DNA of 64,000 nucleotides from Acridotheres tristis. Taxonomy: Eukaryota > Chordata > Aves > Passeriformes > Sturnidae. This document shows, one piece after another, positions 1 through 11,459 of this stretch. The position numbers and the translations under genes are program-made. The stretch is taken from NCBI GenBank assembly GCA_037013685.1, contig CM072897.1, positions 15,670,643 through 15,734,642 on the forward strand. The letters are read 5' to 3'. The notes under the pieces are model-generated. The model had not been told where the DNA came from. It made no database searches and worked only from the letters and a program-made list of their open reading frames with translations. Every line of letters begins with the position of its first letter. Position 1 is the stretch's first letter.

Positions 1-3000
1 GCTGTATTATTCCCAAGCAGTTTCCAGGAGATCATGAACCATAACCTTCCTGAAATAAAGGAACATTAGTGCTTTTAAAGAACACCTTGTTTCAGTATGT
101 AATCTATTGTTTGCTGAAACAGATCCTTGCAAAGGGTGGTAGTTTTGTTGGCGTTCTTTTTTAGCTTTGTTTTTTGTAAGTCTACCTGGGGAAGAGGGGA
201 GGGAAGAACAATTCCAACCTACCAGCTGGGTTAAACCCAGCCTTTATTGTCCAGGAACTGTTCCACAGTTAGTTAAATACACATTTTGCAAACATTCTAA
301 TTTTTTTATGTGCTAGCACGTGGCAAAATCTTTCTAGCCTAACCTTTACAAACGCCTCAGGAGTCTGGTATGGTTTTAGTGACAATTCCAGTGTTTTTTC
401 TCTGAAATAACCTGCAAATTTTCATTTTGGTTGTGACTAAGAAAAATGGTCTGAATAATTTTTAACTGAAAATATATTTTATAGTACCATGTCACTCTTC
501 TGCAAGCTGCCTAAAAACTAGAGATGCAAATGTTCAAATAGTTATTTTTATTTCATAACCACAAAGATATTGGCTCTATGACTGTCAATTGCCAACAGTC
601 CCGAGATGAAATAATTAATAGCTACTTGTGACAACAGCAAAATTGCTTTTAAAAGATGGGTGAAATATCCTGAGAACAGCTATTCATTGATGCATTAGAC
701 AATATTGAAGTAATCTAAAGACCAGCAAATCACTGAAACTCTCTCATTCAGGTGTATGGACTATTCCAACAAGAGAAGTTAGGACACTGCACGTTTTTAG
801 CTAATGTCAGAGCAAACTTGAGCTCAGAGGTTCAGGTAAAAACTATGAAATTATCCCTGTTTGAAGTGAAACACAAACTCATTTCTCTTCTTCCTCTCCA
901 TCTGATTTCAGTAAGAAAGAGTGCTTCAATTCACATATCTCCACTCAGATTTATTGCCACTGTTGTATAAGCCACTGTTGGACTTCTAACACCCTCACTG
1001 CTGAACACAGAAGTAGAAAAAAAACTTCATCCATATCTAGAACCGAAAATAACATGAAGAGAGGGGCATGTCAGTGCCATGTCTTTTAAAGAATAAATTA
1101 CTATTTTGCTTCCCACTGTTGAATTTGTAATTAAGGTTGTTGAATTTGTAACTTTACTTAGGCCAACATTTTGGTACTCCTGCAAAGCACACTATTGGCC
1201 TAAAACAAGTACCAAAACCATGGAGAATGACATTATTTTATAGGCAGAAAATGCATGCCAGAAGGTTAGAAGTTATTGGGTTTTCTGGTTTGTTTTGGGG
1301 ATTTTTTGTGTTGTATTTTTTTAGTAAGAATAGTAAGTAGAAATGCATATGCCAATCTTTCAATTACTGATATCTAGCACTACCATAACCAGCTTTGTTC
1401 AGAAAGATAAGCTCAGCCATGTTCATTTGCACACAGTGAGGAGCATGACCTTTAGTCAACCAAATCAATATTTCAGTCTTTGGACAGTAAACACTCCTCA
1501 AAAACCAGCTCCTTCTTTGACCCCCTCTGCAGGGGCAGGACACACCAGCACATGACAGGTGCCAGAAGAAAGAGACAATTGCTGTCTGCTGCATCAGCAC
1601 TGCTTGCACAGAACTGTTCCAGAATACAGGGTCACATTCTGAGGCACTTATTACTTCTAGGTGGGATGCTGAAATACCTCAGTGGTTCTAGACCTCAGTT
1701 TACCTGCTGTACAGAAAGCTTCTCTTTTGCTATTGCTAACTTTTTCTGTGGGCGAAGTTTACAGCAGTGTGAAAACATCCACAGACAGGCTGTGAAGACG
1801 TGTTATAAGCACGGAAAGAACAAAACAATAAGCAGTTAAAACCTTAAGGATTTTCTCTGACCTAAGTGCAGCTAATGTTTCTTCCAGCTTTGTATAAGGA
1901 AGTAGAAGTGTCAAGTGTATAAGAGAATTTTAAAGGGTGAAAAATATGAAGCAAATAGGTCACCTGAAATAAGGAAAAAAGGTACTACACTCCCTACAAC
2001 TGCATTTTCCCCTACAAAATAATTTCATATTGACTTTCACTGAAATACTAGGGTTTCTTTGCAGAACTGCAGCCAGAACATGGGCAGCACACTGCAGGAA
2101 CCTCAGACAGAACTGAACAGCCCACAGCACTTCAAGAGTGACCATCCCCTTTCCCCCATTGAGTCCTTGTGTGCTTCCCTTACAATGCACTCTATGAGTG
2201 TGAAGGTAAGGAGCACTCCGTGTGAATCCTTCAAGCACTGAAGGAAAATTTACTGAACTCAGCAACACCTATTCAGCACCTGGATAAAGTCCCAGCCCAA
2301 AGTATTCTTAGCCAGCTGTGGGACATTCAAGGGCAACCAGAGCAGCTGTAGGGCTAAACACACTCAGATGTTTCTGGGCAGCCACAGAGACATGAAAGCA
2401 ACAACCTCCATCACCCAGAGGCTTTGGCCATGATCTGTGTGTCAGCCCTCACTCTGTGCATCGTGGCAGACTCTACTTGTGACCAAATCGAACTGCACAG
2501 AACACTGATAAATTGATAAAAGTTCTACCACAGAACAGAAACACCTGAAGTTTAGAATACTATTTAGACAGCTGAAAAAAAGGCAAAAAATAAAACTAAC
2601 ATGCTTTTAAGGTTAAAAGATGAAAACCTTTCTCAGTAACATTTGTGTCTATTTCAGGAAGTCCTTTATCTCTTAAGAAATAATCTCTTCAATAGGATAG
2701 TTGTAATGGGGTTTTCATTGTAGGAAACATATAAAATTAAATCCCTTCTTTTTGGGTTTTTTATTCCTGCAGTCCTGAACTCCACTATCATCTGTCTAAA
2801 AGAGTTTTGTTTTCTGTTTTGTTTATATTTCTCATGATGTATAAAGCAATCTTTTTGTAGAAACAATGCAGCATGAGCTAATGCATTTATGATCTCCAGT
2901 ATCACTGTGTTTTCTTTGTATTACATCCTTCAAGAGAAAAACAAGTTTTCTTCCCCCAGGACACAGTCCAGTTTACAATGTTGGGCACCACAATCAGAAG

Positions 3001-4797
3001 CAGTGCCAGTTTTAAGAGTGGTTTAAAGGAAATCGTTTTAACCATCCTTAACAGCATCATCCTATTTATTTGTCTGTCTCTTCAGCAACCTATATAAGGT
3101 GAGTAATGCCTTATCTCCCTATTTTGCTTTATTATACAAAATGTAATTGAGGAAACTCATACCTTATGAACAGTGTTCAGCTGTTGTGTAAAATTTCAAG
3201 TAACCAATACTATCCTATAGACTATATGTCTATTATGATTGTTTGCTTTGGCTTTCTTATAAGTCATACTCACTTATGCTCTTCAGCCTGGCAGTTTTGC
3301 TTTGGACAAAAGCAGAAATCCTCTGACTTCAGTAAAAGTGCACCAGAGGTCCAGAAAGAGCAGAGCAATGAGTTGCAACTGTAAGGTGAATAGCACCAGG
3401 CAGTGCTCAGTTAAGTAATAGGAACTGGTATGCATGCTACAAAAATTGTGGTTTGATATTTTACCTTCTGATTTTTACTGCTGCCTTTTCATGTCCTTTC
3501 TGAATCAGGTTCAGAGGTACTGCATATAGTGCTTTCTAACCATTTGTCACAAACCAGCAATGAAGTAGAGCTCTGAAAGGAAAATTAACATCCAACAGTT
3601 TCTTCAAAGATGAACTCGACCTCTAACTTGTCATCAAACTGACCCAAGACTCTGCTAGTGGGGATGCAATCTCAGCAGTTTGTAAAGATACAGCTTGAAC
3701 TGCTAGACAGTACAGGACTGTGACACATAATTCAGTCGAAATTAAATGGAAGCAAACAGAAGCTAAAGTCTAAAATCAGACAGTTTTCAATTTCAAAAAG
3801 CAGAACCTGCACAAGACCATGTTCATCATGTTCAAGTTTTACAGATAAAGTGTACATATATAATATACTTATGTTTGCATAAGGTTTATTTATTTTGAAG
3901 CCTTAATACTTCCTTGTTCACTTCCCATCTTTGCTTGTTCACTTTCCCACTCTGGAGTAAGTGCCAAATACTCCATATAAAAAGAACACTGAACTTATGG
4001 TCTCTGAAGACACATAATGAGAAAGCTATTGTGAAGGTTTCCAAATGTTTGTCAGTAGTTTTAAAACTATAAATCTCAAAACTACAAGCCAAATACAATC
4101 CTATGTTTTTTAGATAAGTATCACAATACCAGCAGAGACAGTAAAAAAATAAAAATATCTAAACAGCCAAGATGGAAATGTAATTTATTCTCAATTTCTG
4201 TCATAGCGCAAAAGAAATGTTGATTTTAAAAAGAACAGTTCTTTAGAAAGGAGCTAATACTACTTGACACAAACAAGAACATTCCTTATGAACTTTCCTG
4301 GTGAACACAAATGAAAAAAGTGGAATACAGTGGTTCACAACAGGATACTGTATCATACTGCAAGATGTGTACTTGTCAGCAAATTATGTACAAAGTATAT
4401 CTATGAATAATTTTGCTTAAATAGCAGTCAGTGAGAGTATCACTAATTTTTGCTTAATAATACTTTATTACATAACCAAAAAATTAAAGGAAGATCAGAA
4501 CCAGCCCTAAGTATTTTTAGGTTTGAGCCTACAAAATAATCTTACAGGCCTCATGCAGGGCTGGGTATTTCTCACATAACTAATCCAAATAACTCTGGAG
4601 AGAGGCAGCAAGCTGCTTCACCACGGGTTTAGGTTTACCTATAAACCTGCACATTCATCAACATGTCTCTGACACATTACCTATATCACAAAACAGTCAG
4701 TGACAAGGGCTCCTCAGGTGGCAATCCAGATTCCTCACTTTCAGCAGGCAGTAGTCATTCCATCAGAATGAACCAAACCCCCAGGTTTTCCATGCAA

Positions 4798-4985
4798 AGG
4801 GTGTTTGGGCACTGGAAGAGGCTCCCCAGGGCGATGGTCACAGCACCAGCCTGACAGAGCTCCAGAAATGTTCGGACAATGCTCTCGTGGTGTGACTCTT
4901 GGGGTGCCCTGTGCAGGGCCAGGAGTTGAACTCGATGATCTTGACAGGTCTCTTTCAACCCAGTGTATTCTGATTCTACACACTT
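4798..4985 (+). mobile_element. CR1 LINE fragment, 3' end
   Basis: The sequence follows the usual CR1 3' untranslated pattern: gggcactggaagaggctccc, then a phrase on gtgtgactcttggggtg, then gttgaactcgatgatcttga and a degenerate attctgattcta tail. The element is 5'-truncated, as most CR1 copies are, and lies in the plus orientation. Recognition is from memory of the family consensus. Confidence 0.85.
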
Positions 4986-5097
4986 TCCTTGGCAAAATAG
5001 GTCAGCTCTGTATTCAAGATTCAAATTCTCTCTCATTCCATGTAGTGTCTATAAACATTGCACAACTTGCAGTACCACTGCATGCTTTCAAATATGG

Positions 5098-5233
5098 GAG
5101 GAATCACTGGAGGCTTTCAAGGTGCAATTGGACAAGGTGTTTATAATTTTATTTGTGCTCCCTTTTCCATAAGCCTTTGGGCCAGATGATCGTGTGAGAT
5201 CCCTATAGCCTGTTCTATAATTCCATGATCTTA
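5098..5233 (+). mobile_element. Old CR1 LINE fragment, 3' end
   Basis: A second, more diverged CR1 3' end lies just after the first. It keeps the gggccagatgatcgtg region and ends in ctgttctataattccatgat, a worn form of the CR1 octamer tail. Plus orientation. It may be an independent older insertion. Confidence 0.65.
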
Positions 5234-7717
5234 CAGCTGTAAAACACACTAGTGGACACAGGGAAGACTAGAACCATTAGCCTTTCTATGCAAATATGTA
5301 GCCAAATGAGGGTGGGAGAGTGTGAATAAGGGAAAGATAAAAGCAAGAAAGAAGTCCTGTTCAACTATTTCCTTATTGCTATCACAACCTTATCACCCAC
5401 CTCACTCTCTCCCTGCCATTAGTCTAAGAGGTTCTTACACTGGGTTAACATGGCAATAATTTTGTAAGGAGACAGAGGGGCCTCTGTGGTAAGAGACCTG
5501 AAGCCATGTCAGACATCAAAAGCTGAGCCAATCTTGCAGACTAAGGTCAGTGCAGGAGGGTGGAAGGGTGGGGTAGCTGGTGTTCCTAAAGGGAATCTGC
5601 CACGAGGAGCCACTGTGGAACAGATATCCTGGAGGCTACTCTGTATATCGTGTAACCTAAGACAGGAGCCGCCCTGGAAGAATTCACGAAGGCAAATGCA
5701 CTGCGTTCTGATTAGAATTATGCCTCATGCACATACTTCTGCCAAGTTAAGGCTTCACTATCTAGATGACACACAAAAACCAAACAGCTATGAGACACAA
5801 TGGTCAAATAACAGTCATTGTGCTGTTAATACAAAATTCCTCCTGTAGACACAAACATTCTTGATAACACAGAACTTAGCTGTGAGCTAGTAATGCCTGC
5901 AAACCAGTTAAACCAATATATCACAATGCATACCATGGCTCTGAATGAATGAACAGGAAACAGGGCTCTCTTCTGAAAACTGAGAAATACAGAAAAGCAG
6001 CAGAATGATACAGACAACAACGACCTGATAGCTTACAAGTGGTATTATAGCTTCCAAGTGGAACCCTTCAAAATCCCTGCAAGATGACCTGTAAGGGAGG
6101 AAGGAAGCCCACAAACAAACCAACCAAAACAAACAAAAAAAACCAACAACCCCCTCCCCCACCAAAACATTTGACACTCAAACAATTTTTAAACAAGAAG
6201 CTAAAACCAAAATTCTTACCCCCCACCCACCAATCAGTTGAGTATAACACACTGAATTTTTTTGTAGCATATACAAGCCTGGTCTCAGATGTCTCGTTGA
6301 CTTAAGTTCACAAAATTTACTACTTCCACATATTTCTTATAAGTCATGTTAAAAAAGCTGACAGTGTATCTACATATACAAAAATCTATTCCTTACAGAT
6401 TTTAGTGATCACTCTAGCCTGATCCCGGCACATGATTTCTATTTGTTCCTCTTTTAAAAAGTTGCTTTCACTGGGAAAACCCTATTCCTTTTACAAGCTA
6501 ACTGTGTACAGGTGAACCTGGTGAGATTATGGCCCTTGCCATCTGTGTAAATTTTCACCAGGTCTGACAACATCAGCAAGCAATCACAATATGGTTTTTT
6601 CCCTTGGAGAAGCAAGCAGAATAGATGTTTCTTCTCCACTCCCCATTTTATTTTCAGATAAAATGTATTTATCTGAACCTTAACCTGAATCTAAATAATT
6701 TATCTGAACTACAACCTAGAAATTGTGCAATTGGGAAAGTAGATAGCAGGTTAACTTGTGAAGTTTCTTTTTATCCCTTAACAGGAAAGCTAAAACAGCA
6801 GGAAGTCCTGACTTGATATGGCTTACTGAAATGGATGTGGGTACAAAAAGGCACTAGAGAGACATGGCACCTAGACTTACCAAAACTATTTAACTGAAAG
6901 CTTCATACTGATGAAAACTCTTCAGACTTGGAGATCAACAGGGGAATTCTGGAAATTAATTGCAACACCAGTTTGTCTTATGACAGTACAGTGATCATTC
7001 GTCTGCAAAACACTTGAACTCCTCCATCTGCCATTTATTTGCCTTTCAAATACAAAACAACTTTTCACAGCCTGTTGCGTGTTTCTGCAAAAAGCATAAA
7101 CACAAGAATCTTACACGTTGTGTAACCCTTCACAGATAGTCTTCTGCAAGATTATTATCTAAATATGATTAACCATTCTTCTCTTATATTGTCATTTGCT
7201 GTAATACCTCCAGGCTCTTTATCTCTGCTAGCAATCGTGTGGCTGCTGGTTACCCTGTAGGCAGTGCTTGGGTTGTGTCATATACTGACTGCAGGACAGT
7301 TGATTTACAACACTCACTTGTGAGTACAGTCACTGTTGTATTCAGTTACACAAATCATCATTTAAGGGAATGCCGAAGATTTGAGCCCAGAGCTTAATTT
7401 TAAGTTGTTGGAAGTTACAATTACACATAAGAATATAAATGTTAACAGGATTTAAGCTCTATTTAGTATGAAAAAAAATTCCTCAAGTCTTGGACTTTAC
7501 AAACAAAACATTATTTTCCATAGGCTAACATTTCTTTCATGAGAAAAAAAAAAGCAGCTTTGCAAAAATTATGTTCTATTTAATTCATTTTTCCCCCCAA
7601 ATTTTCAGCTAAGTGTTTGCCTGGTTATATACATTTCATAATTTCCAGATGAGAAAGTTTTAAAGTTTTACCCTGAAAGTAGAGGCATAAACACCTCAGG
7701 TTGCTTGAGTTTGCTGC

Positions 7718-7741
7718 TTTTTTTTTTTTTTTTTTTTTTTT
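7718..7741. repeat. Poly-T tract of 24 bases
   Basis: An uninterrupted run of 24 T directly precedes acttcaggtaag. It could be the poly-A tail of a minus-strand retroposed copy, but I recognise no element next to it. It is a likely length polymorphism. Confidence 0.9.
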
Positions 7742-8761
7742 ACTTCAGGTAAGAGCCTATAACTAAAGAGTTGTGTACCACAAAGCAAATGATGAAGCTA
7801 CTAACTTAGAAACCTTCAAAAATGTCAAGTTTTCTGTACTGACCAAGTTCATATTGATGAATCTGCAACAAAATCTACAGAATGTTGACAAATTAATCCA
7901 AAATAATTTAAGTGCATTTAATTACATTGCCCAAGCCTTTTTCCCCATATTTCTCCCAAGTATATCTACTTTGGTATTCAGCACAGGCAAACTGGCATTG
8001 TGCATTTAGGAAATACTATGTATATCACACAATTGCTTTTCATAATGTCCATTAAAATTTCTGGGCCACTGATGTCTAAGACAATTATTTACCGAGTTGG
8101 TTAAATTTACTAATTTAACAAATAATCTCAGTTTTGAAATTGGAGAAGTAACTGCTGCTTTTTTCTAGAACCTGTGCAGAACTGCTCTTACAACTGTCCT
8201 CAGTCCAGCTGCAGATCCTGTGATTCTGTGCAGATTCTTTATCCATCTGGAGAACAAAAAGAAAAATACGCCTTCCATCTCAAAAAATCCCATCTTAGAA
8301 ATTTTGACACATCATTGAAACAGTTGAAACTGGTCCTTTTTTTATAAACACAGTACCACATACTATGTTTGGTTCAAACCACCAAGCAGTTCAGGATGAC
8401 TGCAAAGCTTAGGGAGTTTATTTTGTTCATCACAGCACAAAGAGTGTTTTATCACTTGCAGTTACCGATCTCTTCCTTTTATGTGATATTGCCTCGGCCA
8501 GCGTGCGGGTGCAAATATTCTCTCACTTCCTCCTTTAAAGCAGACACTTTGTGGCAAATCATTTATAAATTACAGCCTCCACCTTCACCCTCTGCTTGCC
8601 CTACAGACTTTGCCCAGTTACCTTTTGCAGCAATCCTTCACCAAAGCTCAAAGTACTCAAAGACAGCAAGAAACTTGTTGAAATTGACTGCCTCGACTAC
8701 AGCGCTGTTGCTACCACTCCTTAACCTATGAAGTGGAATGATCACGTATGGAAAATCACGC

Positions 8762-8769
8762 TATATAAA
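8762..8769 (+). promoter_or_regulatory. Candidate TATA box for GCNT3
   Basis: TATATAAA lies about 790 bases upstream of the chosen GCNT3 start codon. A start site about 30 bases downstream, near 8793, would fit. The transcript would need a leader exon or a long 5' untranslated region; possible donors lie around 8933-8955 and a possible acceptor (ctcccag) near 9455. A CACGTG E-box lies at 8909-8914. Assigning this TATA box to GCNT3 is inference. Confidence 0.35.
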
Positions 8770-9439
8770 GTCAGTGAACGCAATGGAGACAGAGGAGTCC
8801 TGCAACTTTATTCGAATAAAGGGAAAGAGTGCACTGGACCATACGCCCGCGGGGTTTCTCTCTCGAGTTTTTAGAGGATGCAGCCTCCTTTTAGCCTAAA
8901 CTCCCGGCCACGTGTTGCCCTCCTCCTTTCCCCGGTGGGTGAGGTACCGGGAAGGTACAGCCTTCCCGAACCGTCTACCACATATCCCCCTTGAGCTTTT
9001 CATTTTACCCCAAAGTTCAGAAGTTCAGGCTTGTACAGACCCTTGGCTGTTTCAGGAGTCAAACCGGCTGAGCTCTGTAACAAACCTGCTGCTTGAAGTT
9101 AGTAGAGATATTAAGGTTAACACCCACGCCTTCAGTCATCGAATTTTTCGTAAAGACATTAGCACACGTCTTCCCTATCAATCAGAACACTGAAAAACCA
9201 GGTTAGATGCCAAAGTAATGTAGTAAAGTCTTCCCAAAAAGTGCATTACATAGGGTTGAATTCTAGAGGACTTTTCCTTGCTTTACATGCTGGACAGGGG
9301 TAAGATGAAATATCATCTTTTAAACAGACACAAAAGATATAGAACCACCCCCAGTGTTGATAAAACTAAACAGAGCCACGCCACGGGGAGGGAGGGGACT
9401 GTTGTTCACCTGCGGTCACACCGGGATCGCCCAGGCACT

Positions 9440-11300
9440 GCTTCCCCACCTCCCAGAGGCAGCAGGTGCCCAGCTGGCGAGCTGCTCCGTGCGGCAGCGG
9501 CTCGGGCTCGCCCAGGGCAGCGCAGCCGGGAGGCGAGGGCAGAGCCCCGGCGGGGATGCAGTGGTGGGAGCGGGGCCCGGCGGCACGGCGGCGCTGGGTG
9601 ATGCTGCTGCTCGGGCCGCTGGCGCTGCTCGCCGCCGCCCTGACGCTGCGCGGCACCGCCCGCCCCGACCCCGCCGACCGCTCCCGCCTCTACCGGGCGC
9701 TGGAGCTCTCCCCCAGCCGCAGCATCAACTGCTCGGGGGTCGTCCGCGGGGACGAGACAGCCATCCGGGAGGCGCAGCTCAACAACCTGGAAGCAGCGAA
9801 CAGAAAGGCTTCACCGACGCCCGGCGAGTACCTGAACATTACGAGAGACTGCAGAGCCTTCAAAGAGACCCGGCGCTACATCGAGTTCCCGCTCAGCCAG
9901 GAGGAGGAGGAGTTCCCCATCGCCTACTCCATGGTCATCCACCACAAAATCGACATGTTTGAGCGGCTCCTGCGGTCCGTCTACACCCCCCAGAATGTCT
10001 ACTGTGTCCACGTGGACAGCAAATCCCCGGCCGCCTTCCAGGAGGCCGTGCGGGCCATTGCTGCCTGCTTCCCCAACGTCTTCGTGGCCAGCCGCCTGGA
10101 AAGCGTGGTCTATGCCGCCTGGTCCCGGCTGCAGGCCGACCTCAACTGCATGCAAGACCTGCTGCAAAGCCCGGTGCCATGGCGCTACCTCATCAACACG
10201 TGCGGCACCGACTTCCCCATCAAGACCAACGCCGAGATAGTCCGGACGCTGCAGCTGCTGCAGGGCCACAACAACGTGGAGTCGGAGAGGCCCTCAGCCG
10301 CCAAGCAGCAGCGCTGGCAGTACCACCACGAGGTGGGGGAGAGCATCTCTCGCACGGCCCAGAAGAAACTGCCGCCACCCCACGGCTACCCCATGTTCAC
10401 GGGCAGCGCGTACCACGCGCTCACACGGGACTTCGTGCAGTATATCTTCGAGAACCCCACGGCACGAAAGTTCCTCGAGTGGTCCAAGGACAGCTACAGC
10501 CCTGATGAGCACGTCTGGGCCACTCTGAACCGCATGCCGGGCGTGCCGGGGAGCACGCCCCCGAACGACAAGTTCCAGCTCTCGGACATGAACGCCGTTC
10601 CCCGTCTGGTCAAGTGGGAGTACATGGAGGGGGACATCAGCAAGGGCGCTCCCTACCCGCCGTGCACCGGCCGCCACCAGCGCGCCATCTGCATCTATGG
10701 GGTGGGCGACGTGCCCTGGATGCTGCAGCAGCACCATCTCTTGGCCAACAAGTTCGACCCCGAGATGGACGATGCGGCCATCCAGTGTCTCGAGGAGTAC
10801 CTGCGCCACAAGGCCCTGTACGGCCGGGGGCTCTGAGGGGGAAGCCGCGGAGACTCTGGCCAGCACCTGCTGCCTTGCGTGGGCGAGTCTAGGACGGCGC
10901 CTGGACGGCAGCGGGAGAGGATGTCCCGGGCCCCTGAGGGGCCCACGCCTCGGCGCGGCGCCGAGGAGAAGCCCCACGGGCGGGCGCGGGGCTGCGGCCC
11001 CGCCGAGGCTCGGACAGATGGACAGACGGACGGGGCGGCCCAGCGGAGGGAAGGCTCGGTGTGGAAGGGCGGGAGGCTCAGCCCCGTCCTGCCCGGCCCC
11101 TGTCCTGCCCCCGGAGCGCGGGGTCCCCGCACAGGGCGCGGGAGCGCTCCTGTCCCCCGGACCGGCTGCGGCGTTTGTTTTACAGTGCCTTCCGGAGTCT
11201 TTTGGCAAAGATAACCCCAAGGCCGTAGACGGGCAGGCCCGAGTCACGGTGCCGCCACGTCTGGCTAGGGGCAGAGCTGAAACCATGATTAATTTGCTTT
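9440..11300. other. CpG-rich block covering GCNT3
   Basis: Base composition rises sharply from AT-rich flanks to strongly GC- and CpG-rich sequence across the GCNT3 coding region and the first part of its 3' untranslated region. This GC richness produces several long open frames on both strands that are not genes. Confidence 0.8.
9556..10836 (+). CDS. GCNT3: Core-2/core-4 beta-1,6-N-acetylglucosaminyltransferase 3
   Basis: GCNT3 is a Golgi type II membrane enzyme of family GT14. It transfers GlcNAc from UDP-GlcNAc in beta-1,6 linkage to core-1 and core-3 mucin O-glycans, making core-2 and core-4 branches. The single coding exon encodes 426 residues; human GCNT3 has 438. Residues 1-13 are a short basic cytoplasmic tail, 14-31 a hydrophobic membrane anchor, then a stem and the Branch catalytic domain from about residue 110. 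Visible family marks include SINCSG near residue 56, [32 protein letters not shown], and SPDEH at 315-319, whose Glu318 matches the catalytic base known in the GCNT1 structure. The C-terminus [10 protein letters not shown]...YGRGL parallels the mammalian protein. N-glycosylation sequons occur at Asn58 and Asn94. I chose the ATG at 9556 because MQW resembles the mammalian start; an in-frame ATG at 9466 would add 30 residues. GCNT1 or GCNT4 are excluded mainly by synteny with GTF2A2 and BNIP2. Confidence 0.94.
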   Translation: MQWWERGPAARRRWVMLLLGPLALLAAALTLRGTARPDPADRSRLYRALELSPSRSINCSGVVRGDETAIREAQLNNLEAANRKASPTPGEYLNITRDCRAFKETRRYIEFPLSQEEEEFPIAYSMVIHHKIDMFERLLRSVYTPQNVYCVHVDSKSPAAFQEAVRAIAACFPNVFVASRLESVVYAAWSRLQADLNCMQDLLQSPVPWRYLINTCGTDFPIKTNAEIVRTLQLLQGHNNVESERPSAAKQQRWQYHHEVGESISRTAQKKLPPPHGYPMFTGSAYHALTRDFVQYIFENPTARKFLEWSKDSYSPDEHVWATLNRMPGVPGSTPPNDKFQLSDMNAVPRLVKWEYMEGDISKGAPYPPCTGRHQRAICIYGVGDVPWMLQQHHLLANKFDPEMDDAAIQCLEEYLRHKALYGRGL

Positions 11301-11458
11301 TCCACAGAGCACCTGGCAGCCGCCCGCCCGTTTATGGCACCCGCAGCGCTGCTCAGCTGAACATCTGGCTGCTGCTTTTGCCTCACCTGAAACTTCAACT
11401 CTATCAAAAGCCTTTAACCATTAAAAGCCTTCAATAAAATTCCAAGATACTAAATTAC
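10837..11458 (+). other. GCNT3: GCNT3 3' untranslated region
   Basis: The stretch from the TGA stop to the presumed cleavage site contains no further gene. The first 350 bases are very GC-rich and the rest turns AT-rich. The end is set by the AATAAA at 11433 and a T-rich segment about 45 bases later. Confidence 0.7.
11433..11438 (+). terminator. GCNT3: Poly(A) signal of GCNT3
   Basis: A canonical AATAAA lies 597 bases after the stop codon. A gttttttg element lies about 40 bases downstream. This fits a cleavage site near 11455. Confidence 0.7.
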
Positions 11459-11459
11459 A

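Larger units (their letters stand above)
1..8700. other. Non-coding interval upstream of GCNT3
   Basis: I find no reading frame with splice sites or a recognisable protein family on either strand here. By conserved synteny this should be the FAM81A to GCNT3 interval. I could not identify any FAM81A exon, so the window probably starts beyond its 3' end. The stretch is AT-rich and holds two CR1 fragments near 4.8-5.2 kb, a 24-base poly-T run at 7718-7741, and A/C-rich or G/T-rich low-complexity tracts around 140-177, 1278-1322 and 6108-6172. Otherwise I see nothing I can name. Confidence 0.6.

Noticed and set aside
752..970. 72-codon open frame ending shortly before 970
   Set aside because: No domain, no coding-type composition and no matching splice context; typical chance frame in AT-rich DNA.
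2047..2241. Exon-like segment: tttctttgcag acceptor followed by a 60-codon polar frame, possibly a FAM81A last exon
   Set aside because: I cannot match it to FAM81A or any other family from memory, and it lacks coiled-coil pattern. Translated alignment to bird FAM81A would settle it.
10294..11286. 330-codon minus-strand open frame over the GCNT3 end
   Set aside because: Antisense shadow in GC-rich DNA where stops are rare; no recognisable domain, while the plus strand encodes a clear glycosyltransferase.
10697..11437. 246-codon plus-strand open frame across the GCNT3 stop and 3' untranslated region
   Set aside because: Shifted-frame by-product of high GC; composition is Pro/Arg/Gly-rich without domains and it overlaps a real coding sequence.
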